In this document: piece after piece, positions 44,186 to 55,315 of the stretch
Position numbering within the stretch: position 1 is the first letter of the stretch
Layout: every line of letters begins with the position of its first letter
Assembly: GCF_027579695.1 (NCBI RefSeq)
Contig: NC_083571.1
Coordinates: 36,474,943 to 36,538,942, forward strand
Reading direction: 5' to 3'
Length of the DNA: 64,000 bases
Origin: Neoarius graeffei
Taxonomy: Eukaryota > Chordata > Actinopteri > Siluriformes > Ariidae
Program-made: the position numbers and the translations under genes
Notes under the pieces: model-generated
Database searches by the model: none
Told to the model about the DNA's origin: nothing
What the model saw: the letters and a program-made list of their open reading frames with translations, nothing else

Positions 44186-46600
44186 CTGGTGCCGACATCC
44201 AGGACACTGAATGGAACTGCTCATGGAGTCCTCCCCATTTAAAGACCTTGTCCATGCCCTTGCTGATGCCCAACCAATCCAATACCAAGCACTGATCGCC
44301 CTGTGTAAAGAACAGGATCTGTGCTTTGAGGCCTTGTTGCAGGCTTGGCAGAAAGTTTGTCAGGCTTTCTGGCACTTGCTCATGTTGGCGGGGCATCCAT
44401 GGACCTCTCCGTCAGCACCCTCACAAAGATGGGGTCTCACGACAACCCAGAAGCCCTGCTCATGCTCTTTGAGGAAGCTGTAGAGGCATGGGGGTGGCCG
44501 GTCGAGCAATGAGTGGCTCGTTTTCTGCCACTCCTCACTGGAGAAGCCCAGCTCACTGCCCAACAGCTGCCTGTTTACAGGCCGCTCAACTATGCTGACT
44601 TGAAGTGAGCTGTCTTGCAGCTTGTCAGCTGCTCCCCAAAACAACATCATCAGTGTTTCCGCATGCTGACACTGGATGAAGTTGGCCGGCAATTTGCTTT
44701 CGACCCACTATTCCAGGATGCCTGCCACTGGTGTCTGAGGGCAGAAGACAGTGACGCCGAGGGGATCATCAATGCTGTGGTGTTGGAGCAGTTCATCACA
44801 CAGCTGCCAGAAGGGATAGTGGAGTGGGTCCGTTGCCACTACCTGGTGTTGCTGGATTGTGTGATTGAGTTGGCAGAGGGCCATCTGGCAGTGATTCCAG
44901 TGACAGGCGGACATCCAGCCTCTTCTCTCTCTCTCTCCCTCCCTCCCTCCCTCCCTCCTTCAATTCCCCCTCTTCTCATCCCCACCCCATCCCTGCACCA
45001 TAGAAAGGGGGGCTGACCCTCCCAGCCAGCTTGCTGAGCCTGTGGTGTTCCCTCCTTCCTTCCATTATGTGTCTGTGTCTTCTCCCACTCAGGTGAGTGA
45101 TCCCGGCAATGCCAGTGCATAGGTGAAGCCTGGGCAGGTATCCTGGATCTGTGGGGAGTCTTGGCATTTCCATAACCAGTGACAAGTGCTGGAGGTGTGT
45201 GCCATGTTCTGGATCCCTGATGTGCCAGAGACCACCTTCGATTGGGCTGGAGCACATTGCATATTGGTGAGCATTGAAGGGGAAACATATCACGCATTGG
45301 TGGATTCCAGTTGTAATCAGACCTCAGTCCACCAAAGCCTGGTTCTAGGTGAGGCATTAGGGGGAGCACAACTGGTGAAGATTTTATGTACACATGAGGA
45401 TGTTCATGAATATCCACTAGTATCCATTCACATCGTATTTTGGGGAACAATACATAGTGTACAGGTGATAGTTAGCCCACGCCTCACCCCCCCACTGATT
45501 CAGGGGACAGATTGGCCAGGGTTTAATGTTTTATGGAACGTGTAGTTGTGGGCTGATCCTGCAGTAGAGTGTCACATGGAGATCCCAGTGTGGCATTGTC
45601 TGGGAAAGCAGTCAGTGCGTCAGTGTGATATGGAGAAATGGGAGCAGCCAACCCCTCTCTCTCAGGGATTTCCTTGAGGATTTCCTCTTTGCTCAACCCA
45701 AGAGAAGACTCTGCATCATTCTTTTGACTGAGAGTAGTCAATGGTCAGACCCTCCAGCCAAATGCAACACTCTCCTTCCTGTACATCACGATTATTAAAG
45801 ATAGGTTATACTGAGTGATGCAGGACACTCATACCTGTGAGGAAATAACCCAGTTGTTAATCCCAAAGAACTCTTGGGAAATCTTATTCCATGTGGCTCA
45901 ATTTAACCCTATGGACAGATACTTAGGTCAGGATAAGACACGAGCCCGAATAATGGCCCAGTTCTATTGGCCAGGGATTTCGGGGATGACCATAGGGGGT
46001 GTGTGGCATGCTGCGAATGCCAGTTGGTGAACCTGGTGGCCACTCCAAAAGGGTCCTTGTGCCCTCTTCTCCTATTCGAGATCCCCTTCGAAAGAATTGG
46101 TATGGATCTTGTCAATCCATTGCATCAGTTGGCATGAGCATTTTGTTTTATTTGTCTCCTAATGGACTATGCGATGCGATGCCCAGAAGCAGCCCCACTG
46201 CATAACATTTGGCAATGTGACAGATGTACTGTTTAAAATTATGTCCCAAGTCAGGACTCCCAAAGAAAGCCTGACTGACCAAGGCACTACATTAAGGTCA
46301 TGCACAGTTTGTGAACTTTGTGAGTTATTTGGGGTTAAATCTATCCACACCAGCATTTTTCACCCACAAACAGATGGCCTGGTCAAATGCTTCAACCAAA
46401 CTCTTAAAAACTTGAATTCATAAGTTTGTAAATGAAAAGACATATTTGGGATAAATGGCTTGAGCCCCTGTTGTTCACCATTCCAGAGGTTCCATAAGGA
46501 ACTCCACAGGGTTCTTTGCATTTGAATTATTATATGTGTGTAAGCCTAGCGGCATTTTGGGAAGAGGGAAAACAGAGGTTTTTCACCTTTGCTTAGAGAG
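44186..46600 (+). pseudogene. Decayed Gmr1-like gag-pro-int, U3 (no solo LTR)
   Basis: SCAN-like gag 44615-44930 (gaps filled better than in other units: DAEGIINAVVLEQF), protease 45186-45545 (active site Asp-Ser-Ser), integrase 45840-46440 continuous across the point where the other units carry a 491-base LTR. Frames broken; RT absent. Confidence 0.75.
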
Positions 46601-47168
46601 TGGGAGGTTTTGCCATTCTCCGCCCAACAATCATTTACACATCGCCACTGAACAGTCTCTGAGGACATGAATGTGAAGTTTGTACTTTTACAGACTGCTG
46701 AATTCTGCCATCTCTGTGGTGCCTCTCTGGTCTGTTTGATAGGACACCGAAATCAGACAGACAATATATTGAAATGGGGATCAGCACCACGGACAGTGAC
46801 TATTTCTAATTCTAATCTGAACACTAGCATTCCTGAGCTTTATGAGTGATGCAGTGCCTAGTTACATTTATTACATTTATTAACCCAACAACATGGTGAG
46901 CCTCCTCATCTACATCCTTGGGCTGATGTCTTTTGCAGTATTATTCTAATGTTGAAAATCATTATGTATGAAAAGTGATTCTTGACTGTCACATTTCTCA
47001 CAACAACTGAAGCTATGATTTCTCTTGGGCTGAAGATGGACAGGATTCCAAGCAATTTTTCAGACATCAGAAGTGGACATTGATGCTAGGTGTATAATTG
47101 CTTTAAAATCCAACAGCATATAACTCCAGTGTTGCAAATGAGTGCATCAGTACAATTTCACTCGAATT
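46601..47168. other. Conserved block at the unit end, U3
   Basis: Copy of 8641-9182; no intact gene. Confidence 0.5.
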
Positions 47169-47505
47169 GACCGTGTCTCTTTTTACACCTTTATTACTTT
47201 CTGTGCAAGTCAGAGGAAATGTAATGGAACTCATTTTCTAACCACAATACACCATGTGAAATCGCCTCCTGAAAATGGGAATAGCACAGAAATTTTTTCG
47301 ATAGTAAACTTTTCCTTAATTCAGCCATTCTGCAATGGCCTGACCCCTGAGCCCTGACCCTAGAACAGGATGGAACAGTAGACTGGTGCATTGTGGTGCT
47401 GAGGAACTTGCAGAAGTCCTGGGTTTTTGCAGAAGATGTGACCAAAGCACAGACCTCAATGTCTAAGCCATGCAATATTAATACATTTACTCAATCTACA
47501 AACTC

Positions 47506-47876
47506 GGGCGGCATGGTGGTGTAGTGGTTAGCGCTGTCGCCTCACAGCAAGAAGGTCCGGGTTCGAGCCCTGTGGCCGGCGAGGGCCTTTCTGTGTGGAG
47601 TTTGCATGTTCTCCCTGTGTCCGTGTGGGTTTCCTCCGGGTGCTCCGGTTTCCCCCACAGTCCAAAGACATGCAGGTTAGGTTAAATGGTGACTCTAAAT
47701 TGACCATAGGTGTGAGTGTGAATGGTTGTCTGTGTCTATGTGTCAGCCCTGTGGTGACCTGGCAACTTGTCCAGGGTGTACCCCGCCTTTCGCCCGTAGT
47801 CAGCTGGGATAGGCTCCAGCCTGCCTGCGATGCTGTAGAAGGATAAAGCAGCTAGAGATAATGAGATGAGATGAGA
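47506..47876 (+). mobile_element. Mermaid-like SINE, same insertion as in U1
   Basis: Identical site and target duplication (47494-47505, 47877-47888) as the SINE at 338, so it was inserted before U1 and U4 separated. Confidence 0.85.
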
Positions 47877-47888
47877 ATCTACAAACTC

Positions 47889-48602
47889 AATGTTTTATGA
47901 TTTTGGATTTGCCTGCTATCTTTGTTGTGGATGTTTTGACACTTGACCCAAATAGTTCCGTCTGAACTGTAGATCAATTGTGCAGTTCAATGCATTATTT
48001 TTGTGCAGTTGCAGAATGGGAATCATTATTTTCATAATTTATTATTTGCTTTCTTTTGGTACCAACACTCACATGGTGAAGAGCTGCACTCTGTGGATGA
48101 TGTCATGTCAGATATCACACCACTAAACTCAGATAATTGTATATTATACTCCTGTGAAGTCTTTTTTTTAAATTATCAATAAGGTCTTCTGTCTCTTCTG
48201 CTGGCCATGACAACTCAAGCCACAAAATCTGAAACAGGAAGTGATGACAAAAACCAGATGAACCATGCAGATAACCAGTGTGCAGCTCTGAGCCCAGAGA
48301 GCTTCTGCAGATTGGTCGAAGCCCCAGAATCCACCGTTGTTAAAAGGATCAGTTATCAGTTCTTAACAGTTCTCTGGAGTGAATCTGAACTCTACAACTG
48401 TGTTCACACTTCACCAGTCAGACTGAACTCTCACACAAATGAGCCATGGCCTGAAAAACACACCTTCTGAAAGCAATCTCACCTTCTTCCTGTTTTTGAG
48501 TTTTGCCTGTTTTTTCTTTGTAAGTTCTAATTGTGATTTTCTGCACTTTGATCATCTTGCATTCATGATCTCATTATTACAAAACTGAATGACAGGCAGC
48601 TG

Positions 48603-48646
<44 letters not shown>

Positions 48647-48764
48647 ACAGGAAGTTCAGTAAGAGGAGTTCAGGTCGCTGCTGATCTCAGATCAGTTTAA
48701 CATGGTCGTGGTTGAATCATCAGGCTCATTGACAACAGTGTAACTGACCCTAACTTAGATAATA

Positions 48765-48825
<61 letters not shown>

Positions 48826-48902
48826 GCTGCAGAATAAAACCGTAAGACATGACTGTGTTTGTTTCTCTTTCAAATTTTCAAATTCCAGATGTGTCTTTAG
48901 TA
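47889..48902. other. 3' flank of receptor D (U4)
   Basis: As in U1; no gene supported. (TC)n 48606-48643, (AC)n 48769-48823. Confidence 0.5.
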
Positions 48903-48908
48903 TTTATT
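48903..48908 (-). terminator. Poly(A) signal of receptor D
   Basis: AATAAA on the minus strand, about 105 bases after the stop. Confidence 0.6.
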
Positions 48909-49013
48909 ATAAATGTGATCACAAACACACAAACAAGTGCACATTATACAGCATTCATAAAGCAAACAAGTGACGTAAGTCAAAGTGGTGTGTGTGTGTG
49001 TGTGTGTGTGTGT

Positions 49014-49106
49014 TTAGTCTGATTTGACTGCAGGTTTCTGAAGTGTGTAAAAGACTTCAGTGTGACAACAGAATTCCCCCATAACACTCCTCTCACACTG
49101 ACGTAC

Positions 49107-49164
<58 letters not shown>

Positions 49165-50324
49165 AACAGCAGTTTAAAGACTAAATGAAGATGAGTGTCT
49201 GTGTATAAAATACCTGAAAGTCCTTCTCAGTGAGCAGCTCTCCTCTCTTTTCACAGCCTGAGGAGAAAACAAAACAAAACAAAAATCTCCAACATTTAAT
49301 CTCGTTTATGAAGTCACTCATGAGAGAAGAATCAGTTGATTGTTCAGGATTGAGACCCGATGCATGTGTGGAAACTCTGATCTTTGATTCTCACTCGGGT
49401 GATGAAGGTCACTTTCACCTGGATCTGTATGTTTATGACAGAAATCATTGACAGTGCTGAGAGCGAGTGTGTGAGTACCTTTAGTGGTGTTTGTGCAGAG
49501 CCAGTACACACAGATGGAGGAGAGGAGTGAGGAGAGGAGAACAGACACAGCACACACACTCAACATCAGCTTCCAGCTAACACCCCACTCTGATACACAC
49601 AGCTCACACACGCTGGGAGAGGATTCTGCTGAGGAACACACACACACACACACACACACACCAAATTTTGAATCTAAAAATGTCACCAGAACATTTTTCA
49701 GTTTAATTTGGATAATCTTAAAGATGCATCAATTTTACAAAACCTCAGGAAGACAAAAAATGTAAATAATTATTAGACAATCTTACTGAGTAGAGAGAGT
49801 CGAATGGATCTGTTTCCGTAATGATACACAGCACTCTGAACTATGATGCCATCTTTTAACTCTGAAACTATTTTCTCATGTATAGCGCAGTAGTACAGGC
49901 CCAGATCTGATTCTGTGATGTTCTTAATCAGGAGATTGTGTGTGTTGGTGGAGCCGTTAAACACAAACAAGTAATGTGGAGAAACATCACGCATCAAATT
50001 TTGAGTTGACATCATGAATCGAGGTTGATTCTGATGTGAGCAGTTTCTGAACCACACTGTATAAAATCCACTTTTCCAAACACAGTCGGAGTAGAGCGTG
50101 ACGTCATCTCCTCGTCTGACTCTCATCTCCACTTCTGCTCCAGAGATCCTCTTCTGACTGGAGAACACAACACCTGCAACACAACATCACACTTTACAGT
50201 ACACTGAGGAGGGAGTACAAACTTCTGCACAACCTCACAGCAAGTTTTAATTCTTTAGAAAGTGTGTAAAAGTTCAATGTGACTTACACACGAGAGTGAT
50301 GAGAGCGACTCTTGATGTCTCCAT
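49014..50324 (-). CDS. Receptor D: V-set Ig membrane protein, short tail
   Basis: Exons 50288-50324, 49787-50173, exon 3 ending at 49479, 49214-49257 and 49014-49106. Exon 3 has two in-frame acceptors: at 49673 (195 bases, adds a GVCVCVCVC stalk written by a GT repeat) or at 49628 (150 bases, as in A). The product is 251 or 236 residues. The V domain is mosaic: its first two thirds match B/E (FMMSTQNLMRDVS, YLFVFNGS), its last third matches A (SELKDGIIV, IRLSLLS). Exon 5 begins VRQCERS rather than VHQCERS. All splice sites and phases are intact. Confidence 0.8.
49109..49160 (-). repeat. (CT)n acceptor tract of receptor D exon 5
   Basis: Same position, about 52 bases. Confidence 0.8.
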
Positions 50325-50387
50325 CTCAGACACTGGTGCTGAGCGGCTCATGCTGCTGAAGCTCTTTCATGTGGTTGTGTGTTCTTT

Positions 50388-50456
50388 AATCTGATTGGTC
50401 CACGTCAATGGAACGTTTCTCTCTCGCTCTCTAACAGCTCATTGGTTGCAGTTAAA
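50388..50456 (-). promoter_or_regulatory. Conserved proximal promoter of receptor D
   Basis: Paired CCAAT boxes kept; one substitution just after the CRE-like core (cacgtcaatgg against cacgtcagtgg). Homology to the upstream block of the other copies stops at about 50465. Confidence 0.45.
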
Positions 50457-50464
50457 CTGTGATG

Positions 50465-50839
50465 TTTAGATAAGCGGGAGACGAACAAACCTCTCCTGTC
50501 TATTAACACCTTGTCATTTTTTTATCACTCTGATCTTTCTTACACCTCATTGGTCAGCAGGTCAGGTGTTTTATCTGGTGACTCTAACTTTGAGCCAAAT
50601 TAGTACATTTTGTTTGTGAGACGAAAGCAGATTGTGAAACCTGAGTGAGTAAATTAAGTGAATCTATCCAGTGTGTGTTTCAGCTGATCCAAGATCAGTG
50701 TCTCTGTTCGTAATGGCTTTGATCATGTGACTTCTACAATGTAAAGCTGATGTTAGATCAGTAACTAAAGATGCACAGGAAGTGGCTTTAGCTGCCAGGA
50801 CCAGAGAGAATGTAGCTTTGATTTCCTGTGTACATGTAT

Positions 50840-50872
<33 letters not shown>

Positions 50873-51150
50873 CATGCGCATGCATTTTTCTCAAAAACTG
50901 AAAGGTGTTTTGGTTCTTCGTATTTATGAAATGACCGTCTCTAACCACAAAAACTTTCCATTTTGTGTGTGTGTGTGTGAGATTGCATGTGTCCCTACAT
51001 TCCTTCCAAGCTCCACCAGCTACCATCACCCCAACAGAGATGGAAGTCAGTGAAAGCACAAAGAGATAAATGGTTGACTAGTGGAAATAAGACACAAGTG
51101 AGAATCATCAGGCCTTACCTGCTGATTTGATGTGGATGAGCCGAAACAGC
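50465..51150. other. Sequence upstream of receptor D
   Basis: No gene. Unlike the other upstream blocks from 50465 to about 50650, then related to them (GATCATGTGA, AACTAAAGATGCACAGGAAG), with (GT)n at 50848-50872. Confidence 0.5.
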
Positions 51151-51154
51151 TTCA

Positions 51155-52656
51155 AGCAGATATGCAGAACCTTTATTTTTAAATAAATTTCTGAGTGGAT
51201 AGTGTCTCCACCCTTGACTCTTGTATGCTGCATAAATGGGAATAAAAGTATATATTTCTGAGAGATAAAATCGACTGCAAATTTGGCATTCGAGCTGCCC
51301 TGCTGAGCCAGCCAGCCCTGATTGTGTGACGTCACAGCAGTAACCGGTTTTAAGGCCGAGACCTTTTACAGTTATAGACCAAAGTCATATAAATAAAAGT
51401 TTATGGTGAAAGTAAGAAATACCGTTTCTGACTTGCTCAACTAAGACTGATTTGACTTCATTGATTGTGGGTTGACTCTCATTAAAACAGGATAGGTGTT
51501 ATAACTTATGCAACATACATGTACATGCATGCATTTTCACTGATAAAATGTAAAAGGCTAATTAAATAATCAGATAAACTGAGACAATCACATTCTGAAG
51601 CAAATTAAATAATCTTATAACGGTAACTTAAACACACAATACAAGTTACATGTATTAATCTAAATGCAGGTAAACAACGTCTTGTTTTTGTTGTTTTTTA
51701 TCCAAATGAGAGTCGGAGCTTACCCGTCTGTGTTCTTGCTTCTTGAAAGCCAATCTTGTGGCTGATTGTTTTGAAACAATCTGACTTTCAGTTGTTCATT
51801 CAGTTCTCTGTTCATTCACTTCTTCCACCTAAGGGCAAGATGGCAGCGATATCCAGTTTAGAAATACCGTAAGACGGCTGCTCCACTCATTCTCTCCATA
51901 CAGAGTACTCCGCCATTACTGCTCAGCTCAGGCAATTACGAAAACCTGGGACGGAATGGGATGTCACCGTTTTCAGCAACAACTGTGGGGAGGTCACTGC
52001 CCAAGAGATATGTCCCGTCCTGTCCTGTCCTGGGTTTTACCAACAACCCTTGGCTCACGTTCCAGGAGGACTGGTGCAAGTGAACTCACTTAAAAAAAAT
52101 AAAATAAATACTTTCCTTTTCTTGTTTTATTTTTTTAATTGTTGATACTGCACCCTCTTTCAATATGGGCTTAGAGCCAACGCTCCTCAACAGATCAGAG
52201 GTCTCGTACGAGTCTTCAGTAAAATGTGCAGAGCAGAGGAGAGACCACTTTATAGGTGCCAAATGTGTCCATGAATTTCTCACAAAACACGTCCAAATCT
52301 TTGCAGTTTGAACATTCTTGGGCCATGAATGCAACATAAATCCACCTTCTGTCATGTCACTGCACTGGCCAAAAACACATCTATGTGGCATGGCAATAAA
52401 TTAGCTCAGAATGGAGGATCAGACTTGCAGTCAGCTCTGTGTTTTAGCAGAAATGGCGATGAGACTGATAGACTTGCTATTGTGACGTTACGGACGTCAA
52501 GGTCATTCACTCAGACCGCTACCTATATAAATCACTTTAATCATAAAAATTACTATATTAGATTCATTGTTAGCGCTTAAAACTATTCCTGTGCCATTCT
52601 TGAGGTCTCAAGGCATTTATAAACTAAAAGTGAGGCCATGGCTCTGCATATCTGCT
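51155..52656 (-). mobile_element. THAP-encoding DNA transposon, Kolobok- or P-like
   Basis: 1502 bases with inverted ends AGCAGATATGCAGAACC (51155-51171) and, at the right read inward, AGCAGATATGCAGAGCC (52640-52656). Flanked by TTAA at right (52657-52660) and TTCA at left (51151-51154), fitting an old TTAA duplication. Holds a THAP-domain reading frame on the minus strand; no catalytic transposase seen. Confidence 0.65.
52086..52391 (-). CDS. THAP-domain protein fragment
   Basis: 101 codons from ATG at 52391. C2CH zinc-finger residues Cys5 and Cys10 (RCVFGQC), Cys53 and His56 (LLCSAHF), plus the expected Pro (HSWP), Trp (KIW) and a C-terminal AVSTI in place of the usual AVPTI. THAP domains bind DNA and occur in P-element and Kolobok-type transposases as well as host proteins. 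The frame runs only ~15 residues past the domain, so it is one exon or a truncated transposon protein; its place inside the inverted repeats favours the latter. Confidence 0.7.
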   Translation of the reverse strand: MPHRCVFGQCSDMTEGGFMLHSWPKNVQTAKIWTCFVRNSWTHLAPIKWSLLCSAHFTEDSYETSDLLRSVGSKPILKEGAVSTIKKIKQEKESIYFIFFK

Positions 52657-52660
52657 TTAA

Positions 52661-53219
52661 GAAGTTTGCATTTATCGTAATGCTGGAACTAAATACAGAC
52701 TACTGGTTGGTTTACATGCCCCGTGAACACCACCCAAAAGTAGCCTTTTTGTACAAGAAGATGATTCTGTCTGTCTTATACAGCTTTCACTGAGAACCTG
52801 CAACCTTCCAGTATCTCAATAGTCCTGATACCTGCCCAGCTCTCCTGCTACTTTGCAGCACATAGCTGGAGGATGGAGGTGCTTCACACTTATCTAGATT
52901 ATGACATTATACTGTCCTTCATTGAATGGAATCAGGAGTTCTTGGCCAGGTCCTTGGTCAACACCTTGAGTAACAGAATATGACAAAAGCAGAAAAAGTT
53001 CTTCCTCATTTGACCACAACTATTTTATATTCCCAGACGGACTTCATCCCAAACCCACTTGCTCCACTAAACCACTCACTCTCCCTCCTCTTCCTCCCTC
53101 CCACACAGTTTAAATTCCTCAAACACCTCACTTGTTTGGATGGTTAGTGTTCATGATCAGCCCTTAAAAACTTATCCTTCACAATAAATTACACAATTAA
53201 TCTTCACCAGAGAAATACA
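52661..53219. other. Unassigned stretch right of the THAP transposon
   Basis: No gene or repeat recognised. A short part at 52850-52900 resembles unit sequence (CACATAGCTGGAGGATGGAGG). Confidence 0.4.
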
Positions 53220-53576
53220 TCCATCATCCATAACCACTTATCCTGTGCAGGGTCGCAGACAAGCTGAAGCCTATCCCAGCTGTCTATGGGCGAGAGGTGG
53301 GGTACACCCTGAACAAGTCACCAGATCATCGCAGGGCTGATACATAGAGATAAACAACCATTCACATTCACACCTACAGTCAAATTAGTGACATCAAGTA
53401 GCCTAACCTGCATGTCTTTGGACTGTGGGGAAAACCGGGGCCCCCGATGGAAACCCACGCAGACACAGGGAGAACATGCAAACTCCACACAGAAAGGCCC
53501 TCATAGGCCTCTGGGCTCGAACCCAGAACCCTCTTGCTTTTAGGCATCAGTGCTAACCACTACACCACCGTGCCAA
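53220..53576 (-). mobile_element. Mermaid-like SINE, inverted and diverged
   Basis: Reverse orientation: head at about 53576, tail at 53220. More diverged than the others and without a clear GAGAT tail or target duplication, so older. Confidence 0.8.
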
Positions 53577-53837
53577 CATAAGAGAATTCCACAAATCTGA
53601 AAAAAGGCTGTAAATGTACAGTGAATATAATGTATTTGTGGGGCTTTTTCACGTCAGTAAGAATATACCAACAAGGTATTTTGATACAAATGTATTTTTA
53701 ACAATGCAATCAATTTCACTCTTACAATTAATCTAAAAATAATGAGAAATTTCAGCAATTAAACCATGATTCACAGGAACCAAGCATTTAAAATTAATTT
53801 CACTCTCTATTATTGTCATTAAGATGTAAAAAAAAAG

Positions 53838-53843
53838 TTTATT
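53838..53843 (-). terminator. Poly(A) signal of receptor E
   Basis: AATAAA on the minus strand 55 bases after the TGA stop. This 3' UTR is unrelated to that of the short-tail copies. Confidence 0.6.
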
Positions 53844-53897
53844 AAAATAATACACTGTGATCTAATACAAATTTCAGAATTCATTAACGCCTCCTCC

Positions 53898-55187
53898 TCA
53901 GCATCTCTCAGTTCTCTCAGTTCTGACATCTGAATATGTGCTAAAATAAGAGTGCTGAACTCTCTTCTTCCTCTTCGTCTTCTTCTTGAGGTTCTGGATG
54001 TCCAATGAGGCGTAACAAACCTCATCGACTCCAACCTCATCACGTCTCCGAGTCGTCCTTTTGTGACTTCCTGCCAGATCAGGTTTGAATTTTGCTGTGA
54101 ATGAAATTATGTTATCTTAAATCTTAAAAGACTGAAACCATTTGCTGAAGATTATTTAAAGCTGTCTGGATGAAGCCATGCCCCAAATATTTCAGACAAA
54201 ATGCCTAAATGGTGATTAGAGGCGGAGTTTTCTGAATTGACCAACAAAATGATTGACAGGTGAGGAGATAGACCTCCTTAATGGTGACGAGAAAAGTTCA
54301 TTCTGATTGTATTGAAAGGTGAAACAGTGTTAGTGCTGAGAGCGAGTGTGTGAGTACCTTTAGTGGTGTTTGTGCAGAGGCAGTACACACAGAAGGAGGA
54401 GAGGAGTGAGGAGAGGAGAACACACACAGCACACACACTCAACATCAGCTTCCAGCTAACACTCCACTCTGATACACATGGGGTCGGTGTGTTTGGAGAA
54501 ACAGTAACGCTGGGAGAGGTTTCTACGGAGTCTAAAAATGTCACCGCAACATTTTCAGTTTTGTTTGGATAATCTTAAAGATGTACTGTATCAATTTTAC
54601 AAAACATCAGCAAAGACAAAATAATTAAATAATGATTAGACAATCTTACCATGTAGAGAGAGTCGAATGGATCTGTTTCTGTAATGGTACACAGCACTCT
54701 GAACTATGGGGCCATGTTTTGAATCTGAAACTCTTTGCTCATGTATAGCGCAGTAGTACAGGCCCAGATCTGATTCTGTGACATTCTTAATCAGGAGATT
54801 GTGTGTGTTAGTGGAGCCGTTAAACACAAATAAGTAACGTAGAGAAACATCACGCATCAAATTTTGAGTTGACATCATGAAACGAGGTTGATTCTGATGT
54901 GAGCAGTTTCTAAACCACACTGGATTAAATCCACTTTTCCAAACACAGTCGGAGTAGAGAGTGACATCATCTCCTCGTCTGACTCGCTTCTCCACTTCTG
55001 CTCCAGAGATCCTCTTCTGATTGGAGAACACAACACCTGCAACACAACATCACACTTTACAGTACACTGAGGAGGGAGTACAAGCTTCTGCACAACCTCA
55101 CAGCAAGTTTTAATTCTTTAGAAAGTGTGTAAAAGTTCAATGTGACTTACACACGAGAGCGATGAGAGCAACTCTTGATGCCTCCAT
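53898..55187 (-). CDS. Receptor E: V-set Ig membrane protein with two-ITIM tail
   Basis: Exons 55151-55187, 54650-55036, 54358-54531 and a final exon 53898-54094; 264 residues. Exons 1-3 are like receptor B. The last exon (acceptor TTCACAG, phase 1 as required) encodes a basic tail with VCYASL and STYSDV. Both fit the ITIM pattern (S/I/V/L)xYxx(I/V/L), the docking motif for SH2 phosphatases, and a lysine/arginine-rich stretch lies between them. The stop is at 53898-53900 and an AATAAA follows 55 bases on. Family knowledge: ITIM tails mark inhibitory receptors, and NITR-type fish receptors often have them. The tail exon was found by reading the frame that continues exon 3; it is not the longest frame there. 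Confidence 0.8.
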
Positions 55188-55249
55188 CTCAGACACTGGT
55201 GCTGAGCGGCTCGTGCTGCTGAAGCTCTTTCATGCGGTTGCGCGTTCTT

Positions 55250-55315
55250 TAATCTGATTGGTCCACGTCAGTGGAACGTTTCTCTCTCGCTCTCTAACAG
55301 CTCATTGGTTGCGGT
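55250..55315 (-). promoter_or_regulatory. Conserved proximal promoter of receptor E
   Basis: Same block as in A and B, so the ITIM-bearing and short-tail receptors probably share transcriptional control. Confidence 0.45.

Larger units (their letters stand above)
18248..47168. repeat. Expanded tandem unit U3
   Basis: Third copy, about 29 kb long. Its left part (to about 22.6 kb) carries pseudogene C with flanks. A stack of transposons follows, and unit homology resumes at 40380 inside intron 1 of a second receptor copy (X). The stretch from the receptor promoter to about 1.4 kb upstream is present twice (21.1-22.6 kb and 40.5-42.0 kb), so this is not a simple insertion into one unit. Confidence 0.8.

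Noticed and set aside
52086..52391. Complete host THAP gene
   Set aside because: The frame ends soon after the domain and lies within transposon-like inverted ends; no further exons were found.
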